NCBI GenBank assembly: GCA_052389555.1
Contig: JBQTHV010000036.1
Span: 1-64,000, forward strand
Length of the DNA stretch: 64,000 bases
Reading direction: 5' to 3'
Source of the DNA: JABFSM01 sp052389555
Lineage (GTDB): Bacteria > Gemmatimonadota > Gemmatimonadetes > Gemmatimonadales > GWC2-71-9
Below, piece after piece: positions 1 to 12,394 of the stretch. The notes below the pieces were generated by a model that ran no database searches, was not told the origin of the DNA, and saw only the letters and a program-made list of their open reading frames with translations. Position numbers and translations under genes: made by a program. The first letter of the stretch is position 1, and the number at the start of each line of letters is the position of its first letter.

Positions 1-1337
1 TCGCCGTTCTTGAGCTCGCGGTGGAGCGGCGCAATCCGCCCGCTAATCTTGGCCCCCTGGCAGTGGAGGCCAACCTCGGTGTGCACGTGGAACGCGAAGT
101 CGATCGCGGTGGCGCCCTTGGGCAGTCGCTTCACGTCACCCTGGGGGGTGAAGACGAAGATCTCGTCCTGGTAGAGATCCACCTTCAGGAACTCGAGGAA
201 TTCCTCGGGGCTGTGGGTCTCCTGCTGCATCTCGAGCAGCTGGCGGAACCAGCCGAAATGCCGATCCAGCTCGTCGGGGCGCCGCTTCTCCGTCTTGTAG
301 AGCCAGTGGGCTGCGATGCCGTACTCGGCGGTCCGGTGCATCTCCTGGGTCCGGATCTGCACCTCGTAGAGCTGCCCGTTGGGTCCGAAGATGGTGGTGT
401 GCAGCGACTGGTAGCCGTTCGATTTGGGATTGGCGATGTAGTCCTTGAAGCGCTCCTGGAGCGGCGGCCAGTTGTGGTGGATGATGCCTAACACGTGGTA
501 ACAGTCAGGCACCGTATGAACGGTCACCCGGAGCGCCATCATGTCATAGATGGCATCGAAGGTGGTATGCCGTTTTCGCATCTTCTGGTAAATGGACCAG
601 AGATGCTTGGGCCGCCCGCTTACCTCGAACTCGGTAATCCCCGCGCGGCGGAGCTCCTGCTCGAGCGGCTCCTTGAGGGCCTGCACCATCGCCTCGCGCT
701 CGGTGCGCTTTGAGGCGACCTGCCGGGCCAGGGAAGCGTACTCCTCGGGCTCCAGGAACTTGAAGGCGAGATCTTCGAGCTCGGCCTTGACCCCAGCCAT
801 GCCGAACCGGTGGGCCAGCGGCGCGTAGATCTCGCGTGTCTCGGTCGCGATGCGGGCCCGTTTCTCCGCCGGCAGGTGCTCGAGCGTCCGCATGTTGTGG
901 AGTCGGTCGGCCAGCTTGATGATGATGACCCGCGCATCCTTCGCGATCGAGAGCAGGAGCTTGCGATAGTTCTCCACCTGCTCCTCGGCGGTGGACCGGA
1001 AGGTCAGGTGGGCGATCTTGGTGAGCCCTTCGACCAAACCCGCGATCTCGGGCCCGAACTCCTGCGCAACATCCTCGATCCGGACGTCGGCGTCCTCCAC
1101 GACGTCATGGAGCAGTGCCGCAGCAATGGAGGTGGAATCGAGGAACTGGCCGATCAGGATGGTGGCAACCGCGATGCTGTGGGAGATGAACTCCTCCCCG
1201 CTCATGCGCTTCTGGCCGCGATGGGCCCCGGCGCTGAAGCGAAGCGCCCGGTCGATCAGATCGAGATCGAGCCGGTCGGCATGGCGTTCCAGCGCCGCGC
1301 GGAACTCCGGAGCGGTTTCCAGAACCGTTTCGCTCAC
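1..1337 (-). CDS. relA/spoT: Bifunctional (p)ppGpp synthetase/hydrolase, RelA/SpoT family (3' end cut off by window edge)
   Basis: This gene makes and degrades the alarmone (p)ppGpp in the stringent response. Reading from the GTG at 1337, the frame stays open to the window edge. About 445 residues are present: an HD hydrolase domain with HDVVED and RLHNMRTL, then a synthetase domain (YDMMALRVTV, SNGYQSLHTT, EVQIRTQEMH), then a TGS domain starting at FVFTPQGDVKRLP. An intact HD signature suggests both activities are kept. The start was chosen because GTG overlaps the radC stop by 4 bp (GTGA), the coupling pattern used throughout this window. The C-terminal ACT/RRM part lies outside the window. 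Confidence 0.93.
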   Translation of the reverse strand, partial: MSETVLETAPEFRAALERHADRLDLDLIDRALRFSAGAHRGQKRMSGEEFISHSIAVATILIGQFLDSTSIAAALLHDVVEDADVRIEDVAQEFGPEIAGLVEGLTKIAHLTFRSTAEEQVENYRKLLLSIAKDARVIIIKLADRLHNMRTLEHLPAEKRARIATETREIYAPLAHRFGMAGVKAELEDLAFKFLEPEEYASLARQVASKRTEREAMVQALKEPLEQELRRAGITEFEVSGRPKHLWSIYQKMRKRHTTFDAIYDMMALRVTVHTVPDCYHVLGIIHHNWPPLQERFKDYIANPKSNGYQSLHTTIFGPNGQLYEVQIRTQEMHRTAEYGIAAHWLYKTEKRRPDELDRHFGWFRQLLEMQQETHSPEEFLEFLKVDLYQDEIFVFTPQGDVKRLPKGATAIDFAFHVHTEVGLHCQGAKISGRIAPLHRELKNG

Positions 1338-2116
1338 AGCAGCCCCTGAGTCGCGAAGCTCATGAAGCGGTCTCCCGCCACGATCACGTGGTCATAGACC
1401 GGCATATCGAGCAACTCGCCGGCGGCCACGAGCTGGCGCGTCACGGCCTGATCGTCAGCCGAGGGCGTCGGGTCGCCGCTCGGATGGTTGTGCACCAGAA
1501 TGATCCCGGCGGCAGCCTCGGCGATGGCGGCCCGAAACACCTCGCGAGGATGCACCAGCGAGCTGTTCAGCAGCCCGCGAGTGATCAGCACGTCGCGGGT
1601 AACCTGGCTCTGGCTGTCGAGCGCCAACACGTGAAACTCCTCCACCGGCAGGTCGCGGAGCCGCCGCCCTGCGATCCGCACGACATCTTCGGGAGACCGG
1701 ACTCGGGGCGGCGCCGGCCGCGTTTCGGCCGCGAGCCGAACCCCGAACTCAACCGCCGCGAGGAGCCGGGCCCCCTTGGCCGGCCCCACCCCTGGGAGGC
1801 GTAACAACTCCCCCGGCGGACGCGCTGCCAACCGGCGCAGCGAGCCGTCAGCGGGCTCGAGCAGGCTCTTGGCGAGTTCAAGAGCGCTCCGACCGCTTCC
1901 CCCCGTACCTAGGAGAATGGCCAAAAGCTCAGAAACGGTCAATGCTTGCGCCCCGTGAGCCCAGAGCCGTTCCCGGGGCCGCTCGGGGCGGTCGGGGCGA
2001 ACAGGGCGAACAGGGCGAACCGGGCGGTCAGGCGGTCTGGCGGTCAGGCGTTCAGGACTGGGAAAGTCCCGGTGACGTGGCGCAGGCGATCCCATGCCGC
2101 ACGATAGGAAGCCCAT
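1334..2116 (-). CDS. radC: RadC/MPN (JAB1-like) domain protein, UPF0758
   Basis: This is a RadC family protein with a helix-hairpin-helix at about residues 107-121 (LPGVGPAKGARLLAA) and a JAMM/MPN metal site HNHPSGDPTPSADD at about 209-222. Its biochemical role is not settled; a metalloprotease-like or DNA-linked role is proposed for the family. The usual family start resembles ERPRERLxxHG, found here at about residues 45-55. The 40-odd residues before it are unusual, and residues about 27-47 (RPVRPVRPVRPDRP) are encoded by a degenerate tandem repeat. The true start may therefore be further downstream, and the listed start is uncertain. The 3' end overlaps the relA start by 4 bp. Confidence 0.9.
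   Translation of the reverse strand: MGFLSCGMGSPAPRHRDFPSPERLTARPPDRPVRPVRPVRPDRPERPRERLWAHGAQALTVSELLAILLGTGGSGRSALELAKSLLEPADGSLRRLAARPPGELLRLPGVGPAKGARLLAAVEFGVRLAAETRPAPPRVRSPEDVVRIAGRRLRDLPVEEFHVLALDSQSQVTRDVLITRGLLNSSLVHPREVFRAAIAEAAAGIILVHNHPSGDPTPSADDQAVTRQLVAAGELLDMPVYDHVIVAGDRFMSFATQGLL
1981..2056. repeat. Degenerate tandem repeat (GGGCGAACA/GGGCGGTCA words) in the radC N-terminus
   Basis: Nine- to ten-base units resembling GGGCGAACA and GGCGGTCAG are repeated about seven times. The words match those between gmd and rpmB (23015-23132). On the radC strand they encode a run of Arg-Pro dipeptides that is absent from ordinary RadC N-termini. Confidence 0.8.
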
Positions 2117-2191
2117 GCCGAATCATTGGGGTCAGAAAAACGCGGGACGGTGCAAAACCCTGGCTCACGCGTCGATTGATCTTGGCGGGGC

Positions 2192-2213
2192 GGCTTGCCA
2201 TCTTAGGCAAGCC
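2192..2213. promoter_or_regulatory. Perfect 8-bp inverted repeat upstream of the kinase gene
   Basis: GGCTTGCC and GGCAAGCC flank a 6-base loop (ATCTTA) and end 23 bp before the kinase ATG. It could be an operator or an mRNA leader hairpin. No T-tract follows, so it is unlikely to be a terminator. Nothing in the sequence identifies a partner. Confidence 0.35.
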
Positions 2214-2236
2214 CCCACCGGAGCCAAAGCCACGGG

Positions 2237-4117
2237 ATGAGCAAGCCCTCGCTGGAAGGACGAGTCCTGGGGGATCGTTATACCATTGAGCGGGAGCTGG
2301 GCCGGGGCGGAATGGCCACGGTCTATCTGGCCCGGGATCACCGTCACAATCGGAACGTAGCCGTCAAAGTGCTGGAGCCCGAGCTCGCCGCCATGCTGGG
2401 CCCGGAGCGCTTCCTCCAGGAGATTCAGACGGTCGCGGCCCTCCGCCACCCCAACATCGTCCCGCTCTACGATTCCGGCGAAGCCGAAGGACTCCTCTAC
2501 TACGTGATGCCGTGGGTTACCCAGGCATCCCTCCGCGAACGCATCGATCGCGAGCGTCAGCTGCCGCTTGAGGAAGCGCTGCGGGTTACCCAAGAAATCG
2601 GGGAAGCGCTCGGCTTTGCCCACCAGCACGGCGTGGTACATCGGGACATCAAGCCGGAGAACATCATGTTCGAAGCCGGGCATGCGGTGCTCTGCGATTT
2701 CGGGATTGCCCGGGCGATTGACCGCGCCGGCGGCGAACGGATCACCAGCACCGGGCTGGCGGTGGGGACTCCTGCGTACATGAGCCCGGAGCAGGCTGTG
2801 GGAGAGCCGGTTGATGCGCGAAGCGACATCTACTCGCTAGGGTGCGTCCTCTACGAAATGCTGGCCGGCCTTCCGCCGCATCCGGCATCGACCCCCGCGG
2901 GAGCGGTGACCCGCAAGTTGACCGAGCCGGCCCCTTCCCTTCGCACCATTCGCCCGGGCATTCCGGTGCCGGTGGACACAGCGATCAGCCGCGCGCTTGC
3001 GCGCGTCCCGGCTGACCGCTTCCCCACAACCCTGGAGTTTGCCCACGCGCTCGAGTCGGCAACGGTCCCTTTGGTGCCTGCGATGGGCAAACCAGCCGCT
3101 TTCCCGAGGCGGTTACCACGGGGGAGTCTTCCCGCAGCCATCGGGGTTCTCGTTCTGGGAGTGCTGGGGGTGGTCGTCCTCCGATCCCCGAGGACTTCCG
3201 CCGAGCCGGTCTCGCCCTCGCGCCTGGCGGTGTTCCCCTTTGCGGTTCGATCGGCCGGCCCGCATCAATACCTGGGGGAGGGCGTCGTAGATCTTCTGAG
3301 CCGGGACCTCGACGGCATGGCGGGCCTGCGAACGGTGGAGCCGGGTACCGTGCTCAACATCGCCGGCAGCGATGCCGCCGACGTCATCGATCTGGAACGC
3401 GGCCGCTCGATGGCGCGCCGGCTGGGGGCCGGGCTCTTCGTCCTGGGCACGGTCCACTCGGTGGCGGGCCAGCTTCAGATCCGGGCACAGCTCTTCGACC
3501 GAACCGCGCCGGATCCGGTGGTGCAGGCCTCCGTACGCGGAGATACCAGCGAAGTGTTCGCCCTGGTGGACCGGCTCGCAGCCGAGCTGATCGTGGGCGC
3601 GCGACAGGGAGATCCCAATCGCCTGGCGGGGACCGCGGCCCTGACCACGCAATCACTGCCCGCGCTCAAGGAATATCTGAACGCTGAGGCCACCCTCCGG
3701 AACGGCAGCGTGGACTCGGCGATTGCCGGGTACCAGCGGGCCATCGCCATCGACAGCGGCTTCGCATTGGCGTTCTATCGCCTGTCCGTGGCGGCAGGCT
3801 GGTCACCGTCGGTCCCCGGCACAACCGATCGCCAGCATCTTGCCGGCCCATCCCTGACACGCGCGCTGGCGACCAGCGATCGGCTTGCCGGGCGCGATCG
3901 CCGGCTGCTCGAGGCCTATGCGGCGTTCCGCGGCGGCCAGGCCAACGAGGCGGAGGGGGCCTATCGCGCCATCCTGCGCGATTACCCGGACGATCTGGAA
4001 GCGTTGTTCCAGCTCGCTGATGTCCTGTACCAGTACAATCCGATGCGGGGCCGCCCGATCACCGAAGCCCGGGAGCCCTTCGACCAGGTCCTGGACTACG
4101 ATCCGGGCTTTCTCTGA
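2237..4117 (+). CDS. Membrane Ser/Thr protein kinase with C-terminal TPR-type region (interrupted)
   Basis: This is a Hanks-type kinase with a cytoplasmic catalytic domain at residues about 14-275. The glycine loop GRGGMATVYLA (22-32), catalytic lysine K44, HRDIKPEN (135-142) and DFG (154-156) are all present, so it should be active. A single membrane helix follows at about 298-316, then an extracytoplasmic part with a FlgO/CsgG-like region (AVFPFAVR...) and TPR-like repeats. Translation stops at TGA 4115-4117 within the TPR region. The frame continues downstream past a second TGA into the next entry. The intact protein would have been about 985 residues. Confidence 0.85.
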   Translation: MSKPSLEGRVLGDRYTIERELGRGGMATVYLARDHRHNRNVAVKVLEPELAAMLGPERFLQEIQTVAALRHPNIVPLYDSGEAEGLLYYVMPWVTQASLRERIDRERQLPLEEALRVTQEIGEALGFAHQHGVVHRDIKPENIMFEAGHAVLCDFGIARAIDRAGGERITSTGLAVGTPAYMSPEQAVGEPVDARSDIYSLGCVLYEMLAGLPPHPASTPAGAVTRKLTEPAPSLRTIRPGIPVPVDTAISRALARVPADRFPTTLEFAHALESATVPLVPAMGKPAAFPRRLPRGSLPAAIGVLVLGVLGVVVLRSPRTSAEPVSPSRLAVFPFAVRSAGPHQYLGEGVVDLLSRDLDGMAGLRTVEPGTVLNIAGSDAADVIDLERGRSMARRLGAGLFVLGTVHSVAGQLQIRAQLFDRTAPDPVVQASVRGDTSEVFALVDRLAAELIVGARQGDPNRLAGTAALTTQSLPALKEYLNAEATLRNGSVDSAIAGYQRAIAIDSGFALAFYRLSVAAGWSPSVPGTTDRQHLAGPSLTRALATSDRLAGRDRRLLEAYAAFRGGQANEAEGAYRAILRDYPDDLEALFQLADVLYQYNPMRGRPITEAREPFDQVLDYDPGFL

Positions 4118-4129
4118 CCCACCTGACCC

Positions 4130-5194
4130 ATGTGGCACCTCGCCGTGCGCGAGGACGATCTGGTCAGCGCCCAGAGCATGCTCCAGCGCTATCGGGGCGA
4201 AGTGCCGTGGAGCTTCCGGGCATATCTGGCCCGTGCGCAGGGGAATCCGGGCGACCTGGCTGCATTGCTCGACGCAGCCCGGGGCTCCGAGAATCGCCAG
4301 ATGCAAATCGCCGCGCGAAACCTGATGGTCTACCGCGACGAGTTTGCGCTGGCCGATTCCCTCCTGGCCCTGGAGCTCGAATGGCGGCAGCGTCCTGCCG
4401 TCCGCCAGGGATCCCGGGTTATGAAGGCATGGCTGGAGACGGGACGAGGGCGCTGGAGTGCCGCGTTGGTGGCCTTCCGGCAGGCGGAGCCGGAAGGAGC
4501 ACCCGGCGCGAAGGTGGAGGCCGCATTGGCGGCGGCCCTGCCCTTCCTCTCGGTCCCTCCCTCGGATCTCCGGGAAATCCACTACCGGCTCGCTGCCTGG
4601 CGCCCGGAAGCAGACCCGCCGGAACGCTCCGAGCTGGCGACGGCGCTGCGCCCCCACCTCAGGACCTACCTGCTCGGGCTGTTGAGTTCCCGGCTGGGGG
4701 AGCGGAATGAGGCGCTGCGCCAGGCGGCTGCGTTGGAGCAGGCAGGACCTCCGCCCGGCGGTGAGGCGGTGCTGCGCGGGTTAGCGAGAACCCTGCGGGC
4801 CGATGTAGCGTGGCAGAGCGGTCGTGCCCGGGAGGTGATTGAGCTGCTGGAGGTCGCGGCAGCAGAGGTCCCGCTCGAGCTGATCAGCACGCCTGCCTAT
4901 GCGACCGCGCGCCCCTATGGGCAGGAGCATGCCCGGTACTTGCTCGCGGCGGCGCTCGTGGCGGAACGCCGCCGCGACGATGCCCGCCGCTGGCTCGCCA
5001 CCGGTTTCCAGGGAGCGCCCAACGAATTCGCCTATCACGCGCCGGTCAGCCGAATGCTGGGTGAGCTGGAGGAGTCGCTGGGGAATCGAACCGCGGCCCG
5101 AACCCGCTACGAGCGATTCGTCCGGCTCTGGGCCGATGCCGACCCGGCCCAGCGCCGGCAGGTCGAGGAGGTGAAAAAGCGCCTGAGGGGATGA
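4130..5194 (+). pseudogene. Detached C-terminal TPR part of the upstream kinase
   Basis: This segment is in the same frame as the kinase that ends at 4117, separated only by 12 bp. It encodes helical TPR-like repeats (DLVSAQSMLQRY, ALRQAAALEQA, TRYERFVRLWADADP) typical of the periplasmic half of Pknase-TPR proteins. The junction contains two in-frame TGA codons inside a direct repeat CTGACCCAC/CTGACCCAT. It could be translated independently from ATG 4130, or be the silenced tail of a single gene. I favour one original gene broken by nonsense changes, because no ribosome-binding site precedes ATG 4130. It is convergent with secA, with 9 bp between the stops. Confidence 0.65.
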
Positions 5195-5203
5195 TCGCCT
5201 TCT

Positions 5204-8401
<3,198 letters not shown>

Positions 8402-8410
8402 ACCTTCGTC

Positions 8411-8959
8411 CTAACCCGCACCATACAACCGGTGCGCGGCGATATAGTCGGCCACTGCTTCGGGCACCCAGTACCGGATGGGGCGCCCGGCGCGGGCCCG
8501 GGCCCGGATCTCGGTGGAAGAGATCTCCACGCGGGGCACCCATACGGCTTCGCTCCCGGCTCCCCGCCCGAACACCGCGACCCGTGCCAGCGACTGCACC
8601 ACCTCCGGCTCGCGCCACCGGGGTAGCTCGGCGGCCGCATCCGATCCCAGGAGGAGTACCAGCTCCGCACCGGGCAGAGCGGCCTGGAGCTCCCGCAAGG
8701 TATCCACGGTGTAGGAGGGACCGGGGCGATCCAGCTCGCTCCGATCCAGGCATAACCCGCGGGTTCCTTCCACGGCGAGCTCGGTCATCCGGCCCCGGTG
8801 CTCGGGCGGCGCCCCGTGGCCCTGCGGCTTGAGCGGCTGCTCCCGGGCCACCACGAAGCGGACTTCGTCGAGCTCGAGCGCCTCCCGGAGCGTTACTGCC
8901 GCGATCAGATGGCCGTGATGAATCGGATCGAACGACCCCCCGAAGATGCCGATACGCAC
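8411..8959 (-). CDS. nadD: Nicotinate-nucleotide adenylyltransferase
   Basis: NadD adenylylates nicotinate mononucleotide to deamido-NAD in NAD synthesis. The nucleotidyltransferase motif GGSFDPIHHGHL lies at about residues 6-17 and the C-terminal ISSTEIRARARAG matches the family. The open frame extends much further upstream, but GTG 8959 was chosen because homologues begin MRIGIFGGSFDP and a GGAGGG ribosome-binding site lies upstream. It starts 5 bp after the bamD stop. Length 182 residues. Confidence 0.93.
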   Translation of the reverse strand: MRIGIFGGSFDPIHHGHLIAAVTLREALELDEVRFVVAREQPLKPQGHGAPPEHRGRMTELAVEGTRGLCLDRSELDRPGPSYTVDTLRELQAALPGAELVLLLGSDAAAELPRWREPEVVQSLARVAVFGRGAGSEAVWVPRVEISSTEIRARARAGRPIRYWVPEAVADYIAAHRLYGAG

Positions 8960-8964
8960 GCGCC

Positions 8965-9753
8965 CTATCCCTCCCGCTCCCCCCCGGGCGCGCTGCCCGG
9001 GCCCGGCTCCGGGCAGAGCCGTACCGGCCCACCCGGCTGCGGATGGTACTGCCGGATGTAGGCGCAGGTCTCCTTGACGTCCTCCTGATAACCCAGGATC
9101 TGGTAGGCCCGAACCAGCCGCTCCAGGGCATCGGGCACCACGGCGGCGCGAGGATAGGTCGCAATCACCGATCGCAGCATGAGAATCGCGGAGTCGTAGG
9201 CCTTGTACCGGAAGTAGAAGACCGCGTTCTTGTAGTCCTTCATCGCGAATTTCTCGGCAAGCTCGGTGAGACGCAGCGCCGCCCGCTTGGCCGCCGGGCT
9301 TCCGGGATAGCGCGCCAGCACCTCCTCGTAGATCGTCCTGGCGGCGTCGCCATACGTCGGATCGAGCTCGGGCCGACGCCACAAGTCCGCGTTGGCATCG
9401 CCGGCCCGGACCAGGGCATCGGCCGCGAGGGGCCCTTCCGGCTGCTCGTCGGCCACCCGGCGGAACTCCCGCACCGCCTGGAGCTGATTTCCCTGCGCGA
9501 AGTGCACCTCCCCCTGCATGAAGTGCAGCCGGTAGTAGCGGGGGTCGTTCCCGGGAATCCGGGGGAACAGCGAATCCAGCCAGCGCTGGGCCGGACCCCA
9601 GCGGCCGTGATAGAACGCCGTTTCGAGCTCCCGCCAGAGCGAATCCACCGACGCGGCGGCGGACTGCGGCGACGGGGTGGGGTTAACCCGCTGGCGCCCG
9701 CACGCCGCGGCAACTCCGGCGAGGACCACGACGGCGGCAATTCCGCGCTTCAT
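8965..9753 (-). CDS. bamD: Outer-membrane assembly lipoprotein BamD (YfiO family)
   Basis: A 262-residue lipoprotein with a signal peptide ending in a lipobox-like GVAAAC (about residues 13-18). TPR-type helices follow (QGEVHFAQGNQLQAVREF, ALRLTELAEKF, YDSAILMLRSVIATYP). BamD is the TPR lipoprotein of the BAM complex that inserts outer-membrane beta-barrels. The ATG overlaps the stop of the upstream TPR lipoprotein by 4 bp (ATGA). The C-terminus is Pro/Gly-rich. A generic outer-membrane TPR lipoprotein is the alternative. Confidence 0.8.
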   Translation of the reverse strand: MKRGIAAVVVLAGVAAACGRQRVNPTPSPQSAAASVDSLWRELETAFYHGRWGPAQRWLDSLFPRIPGNDPRYYRLHFMQGEVHFAQGNQLQAVREFRRVADEQPEGPLAADALVRAGDANADLWRRPELDPTYGDAARTIYEEVLARYPGSPAAKRAALRLTELAEKFAMKDYKNAVFYFRYKAYDSAILMLRSVIATYPRAAVVPDALERLVRAYQILGYQEDVKETCAYIRQYHPQPGGPVRLCPEPGPGSAPGGEREG

Positions 9754-10658
9754 CCCGCGCTCCCGGAAGCCGGCGGCACTGACGCATTGCCGAGCCGATT
9801 GAGCTTGTCCCTCGCCAGGGTCCGCAGGCTGTCAGGGACCGCCTTCGCCGAGAGCACGCTCTGATACGAGAGCGCGGCGCCTAATACGTCGCCCTGGAGC
9901 AACCGCGCATCGCCGAACCCCAGCTCGGCGCGCCAGGCCAACGGACTTTGCGGCAGCGTGCGGGTTACGCTTTCGAACCAGGATTCCGCCTCTTCGGCCC
10001 GGCTCGCCGCCAGGGCGTCGAGGCCCAGCTGGAGCGCACAGGCCCCCAGGCCCGCCGACGCCGCGGCCCGGAGCGAAGCTGCCTGGGTCCGTCGCAGGAC
10101 GATGCGATAGGTGCGGCTCGCGCCTTCACACGCGGTGGTGACCCGCTGGGCTTCGCCATAGCGAATCAGGAGCGAATCCACCACCCGGCCTCCCGGGGCG
10201 GCGGCGAGCGCCGCGGGCAGCGCCGCCAGCGCCTCAGGGAGCGCCAGGTCGGTTCCCGGCTTGAGGAGCCACCGCCCCAGCGGGCGTCCCGGGCCGGCTG
10301 TCCGAATCGCCTTGACCGCTGCGGCCACATAACCCGCTTCGGCGGGCCCCCCCCGCTCGGCGAGCTGGGCCACCCGCTCGAGTCCCACCAGGGCTTCCGC
10401 GATGCGGGAAGGATCGGCTTGGCCCAGCGCGGTGTAGGCCTCGATCGCCGTGCCGAAATGCCGCTCCCGGAGGGCCGCGCTCCCCAGCTTGGCCCACACT
10501 GCCGCTCCTCCCCCGCTCTTGAGCGCGGCGCGATACTCCGCCACGGCGGTCAGGAACCGGCCCTCGCGATAGGCGTGGTCGCCCAGCCGCTCGTGGTCCG
10601 CTGCCGCGGACGCGCAAGCTCCCAGGAAGATCCCCGCCACGACCAGTCGACCGTTCAC
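9750..10658 (-). CDS. TPR-containing lipoprotein, function unknown
   Basis: A predicted 302-residue lipoprotein. GTG 10658 overlaps the stop of the preceding TPR gene by 4 bp (GTGA) and is followed directly by a lipoprotein signal peptide with lipobox LGAC (VVAGIFLGAC). The body is Ala-rich and helical, with TPR-like units (GDHAYREGRFLTAVAEYRAAL, HFGTAIEAYTALGQADPSR, AEEAESWFESVTRTLP). It sits in an overlapping trio with bamD and another TPR protein, which suggests an envelope-assembly role. No specific function is recognised. The frame stays open upstream, but a longer start would bury the signal peptide. Confidence 0.75.
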   Translation of the reverse strand: MNGRLVVAGIFLGACASAAADHERLGDHAYREGRFLTAVAEYRAALKSGGGAAVWAKLGSAALRERHFGTAIEAYTALGQADPSRIAEALVGLERVAQLAERGGPAEAGYVAAAVKAIRTAGPGRPLGRWLLKPGTDLALPEALAALPAALAAAPGGRVVDSLLIRYGEAQRVTTACEGASRTYRIVLRRTQAASLRAAASAGLGACALQLGLDALAASRAEEAESWFESVTRTLPQSPLAWRAELGFGDARLLQGDVLGAALSYQSVLSAKAVPDSLRTLARDKLNRLGNASVPPASGSAG

Positions 10659-11362
10659 CCCGTCAATCGCTCCGCCATGGCCAGGTAGGCTCCGAGGCGG
10701 GGATCCTGGGGCCAGCGGCCTAACCCGCGACGCCACAGATCCCGGGCGGCGGCCGCGTCGCCGGCGAGGTAATGGGCCAGCCCGAGCAAGGCGACCGCGT
10801 CGCGGGAATCGGGATGCCCGGCCACCATGGTCTCCAGCTCCTCGCGCGCCTCGAGCGGCCGGCCGGCCTCGAGCAACAGCCGCGCGAGCCGATAGCGGAG
10901 ATCGTGGAAGCGGGGCCCCAGGTCCAGCGCGCGCCGGTACTGCTCAATGGCCTCAGGCAGCGCCCCGGCCGCAGCGTACGCTTCGCCCAGCGCGGCGTGC
11001 TGATTGGCCAGCCGAGCCGCATCGGCCCGCGAGAGCCCGCCCCCGGCGCCGTTCCCTTCGGCAAGGGCCGCGCGAAACGCCGCCTCCGCCTCATCGCCTC
11101 GACCCAGCTCGGTGAGCACAATGCCGCGATGCAGATGCGCTTCGAGATACCGCGGATTCAGGGCGAGCGCGCGATCGAACTCCTGGAGCGCCTGCTCATG
11201 CCGGCCCAGGAAGGCGAACGCCAGCCCCAGCAACTGGTGGGCATCGGCGAACGAACGGCCGTCGGCCAGCACCGCTTCGAGAAGGTGTACGGCGCCGTAG
11301 TAATCCTGGACCGCAATCCGTTCGCGCGCCTGGACCAGCAAGTGTTCGGCGCTGACCTGCAT
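10655..11362 (-). CDS. Cytoplasmic tetratricopeptide repeat protein
   Basis: A 235-residue protein made almost entirely of TPRs: DYYGAVHLLEAVLADGRSF, HEQALQEFDRALALNPRY, RGDEAEAAFRAALAEG, LPEAIEQYRRALDLGP, RPLEAREELETMVAGHP, DAAAARDLWRRGLGRWP. No signal peptide is visible. It heads the TPR-TPR-bamD overlapping series and probably acts as a protein-interaction scaffold. The partner is unknown. Confidence 0.8.
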   Translation of the reverse strand: MQVSAEHLLVQARERIAVQDYYGAVHLLEAVLADGRSFADAHQLLGLAFAFLGRHEQALQEFDRALALNPRYLEAHLHRGIVLTELGRGDEAEAAFRAALAEGNGAGGGLSRADAARLANQHAALGEAYAAAGALPEAIEQYRRALDLGPRFHDLRYRLARLLLEAGRPLEAREELETMVAGHPDSRDAVALLGLAHYLAGDAAAARDLWRRGLGRWPQDPRLGAYLAMAERLTG

Positions 11363-11425
11363 GGAGGAAAGATAACCGCGATGCTACCTTCAACATATTC
11401 GACCGGCCATGTACACTTCTCCTCT

Positions 11426-12328
11426 ATGCCGCGCAAGACCATCGTCGTGACTGGCGGAGCCGGGCACGTGGGCTCGCATGTCATCGAGTTGCTGGTCGCG
11501 GAGCCGGAGCACCGAGTCATCTCGATCGATAACTACTGCAACGGCCGGGAGGAAAACCATATCGCCGGAGCCGAGTACCGGCGCGGTCACACGAAAGACA
11601 TCGAGCAGCTTCTCCCGGAAACGCCGGACCTCGTCTATCACCTCGGGGAATACGCCCGGATCGCTCCCTCCTTCGAAGACGTGTCCCTGGTGTATGACCT
11701 GAATATCGTCGGCACCTTTGCCGTCGTGGAGTTTTGCCGTTCGCGCCGGGTCTCGAAGCTCGTGTATGCGGCGTCGGGTACCCGATTCGCTATCGAAGGC
11801 GATGGCCGGCATCAGAGTCCCTACGCATTCACCAAGGCGGTGAACGTCGATCTGATCAATGATTACGGCCGCTGGTACGGCCTGCCCTACGCGATCTGCT
11901 ACTTCTACAACGCCTATGGTCCGCGCGAGCGGGGTGACTCCAAGTACGCGACCGTGATCGCCAAGTTCGAGCAACAATACCTGCGAGCCGAGCCGCTGAC
12001 CGTCGTGGCTCCCGGTACCCAAAAGCGCGCCTTCACGTATGTGAAGGATCTAGCCCGCGGCATCATTCTGGCGGGGGAGAAGGGCGCCGGTGACGGATAT
12101 GCCCTGGGGGCCAACCAGAGCTACTCGGTACTCCAGATCGCTCAGGCGTTCGGGGGCCCCATCGAAACCATCGATGGCTATGCCGGCCGGGCCGAATCAC
12201 TCAACGACCCTACCAGGGCACGAGACCTGGGCTGGAGCCCTACGCTCGACGTGATGGATTACATCCAGGAGTTCGTCCGCACCCACCCCCGGGGCTCGGG
12301 GATCTCCCCCGCCCGGGCGACCCGGTAA
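11426..12328 (+). CDS. NAD-dependent sugar-nucleotide epimerase/dehydratase
   Basis: An extended short-chain dehydrogenase with an N-terminal Rossmann motif GGAGHVGSH (residues about 10-18) and the YAFTK catalytic Tyr-Lys pair. HLGEYARIAPSF resembles UDP-glucose/UDP-GlcNAc 4-epimerase relatives. ATG 11426 directly precedes PRKTIVVTGGAGH; an earlier in-frame ATG at 11381 would add a non-homologous leader. It diverges from the TPR gene and converges with ugd. The neighbours make nucleotide sugars, so a role in polysaccharide precursor supply is inferred. The substrate is not determined. Confidence 0.8.
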   Translation: MPRKTIVVTGGAGHVGSHVIELLVAEPEHRVISIDNYCNGREENHIAGAEYRRGHTKDIEQLLPETPDLVYHLGEYARIAPSFEDVSLVYDLNIVGTFAVVEFCRSRRVSKLVYAASGTRFAIEGDGRHQSPYAFTKAVNVDLINDYGRWYGLPYAICYFYNAYGPRERGDSKYATVIAKFEQQYLRAEPLTVVAPGTQKRAFTYVKDLARGIILAGEKGAGDGYALGANQSYSVLQIAQAFGGPIETIDGYAGRAESLNDPTRARDLGWSPTLDVMDYIQEFVRTHPRGSGISPARATR

Positions 12329-12394
12329 GACGGGAACCCCCAGTCCGCCGAGACCGATCGCAGAGCCGCCCTCCGCCCGGGGGGACGAGCCCTC

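Noticed and set aside
4118..4129. Selenocysteine or other UGA recoding in the kinase gene
   Set aside because: TGA is used as a normal stop across the window, two TGAs lie 9 bp apart, and no stem-loop of the right kind follows them.
8960..9382. Longer nadD start (up to 9382)
   Set aside because: The extra residues lie over bamD in another frame and do not resemble NadD. GTG 8959 has a good ribosome-binding site.
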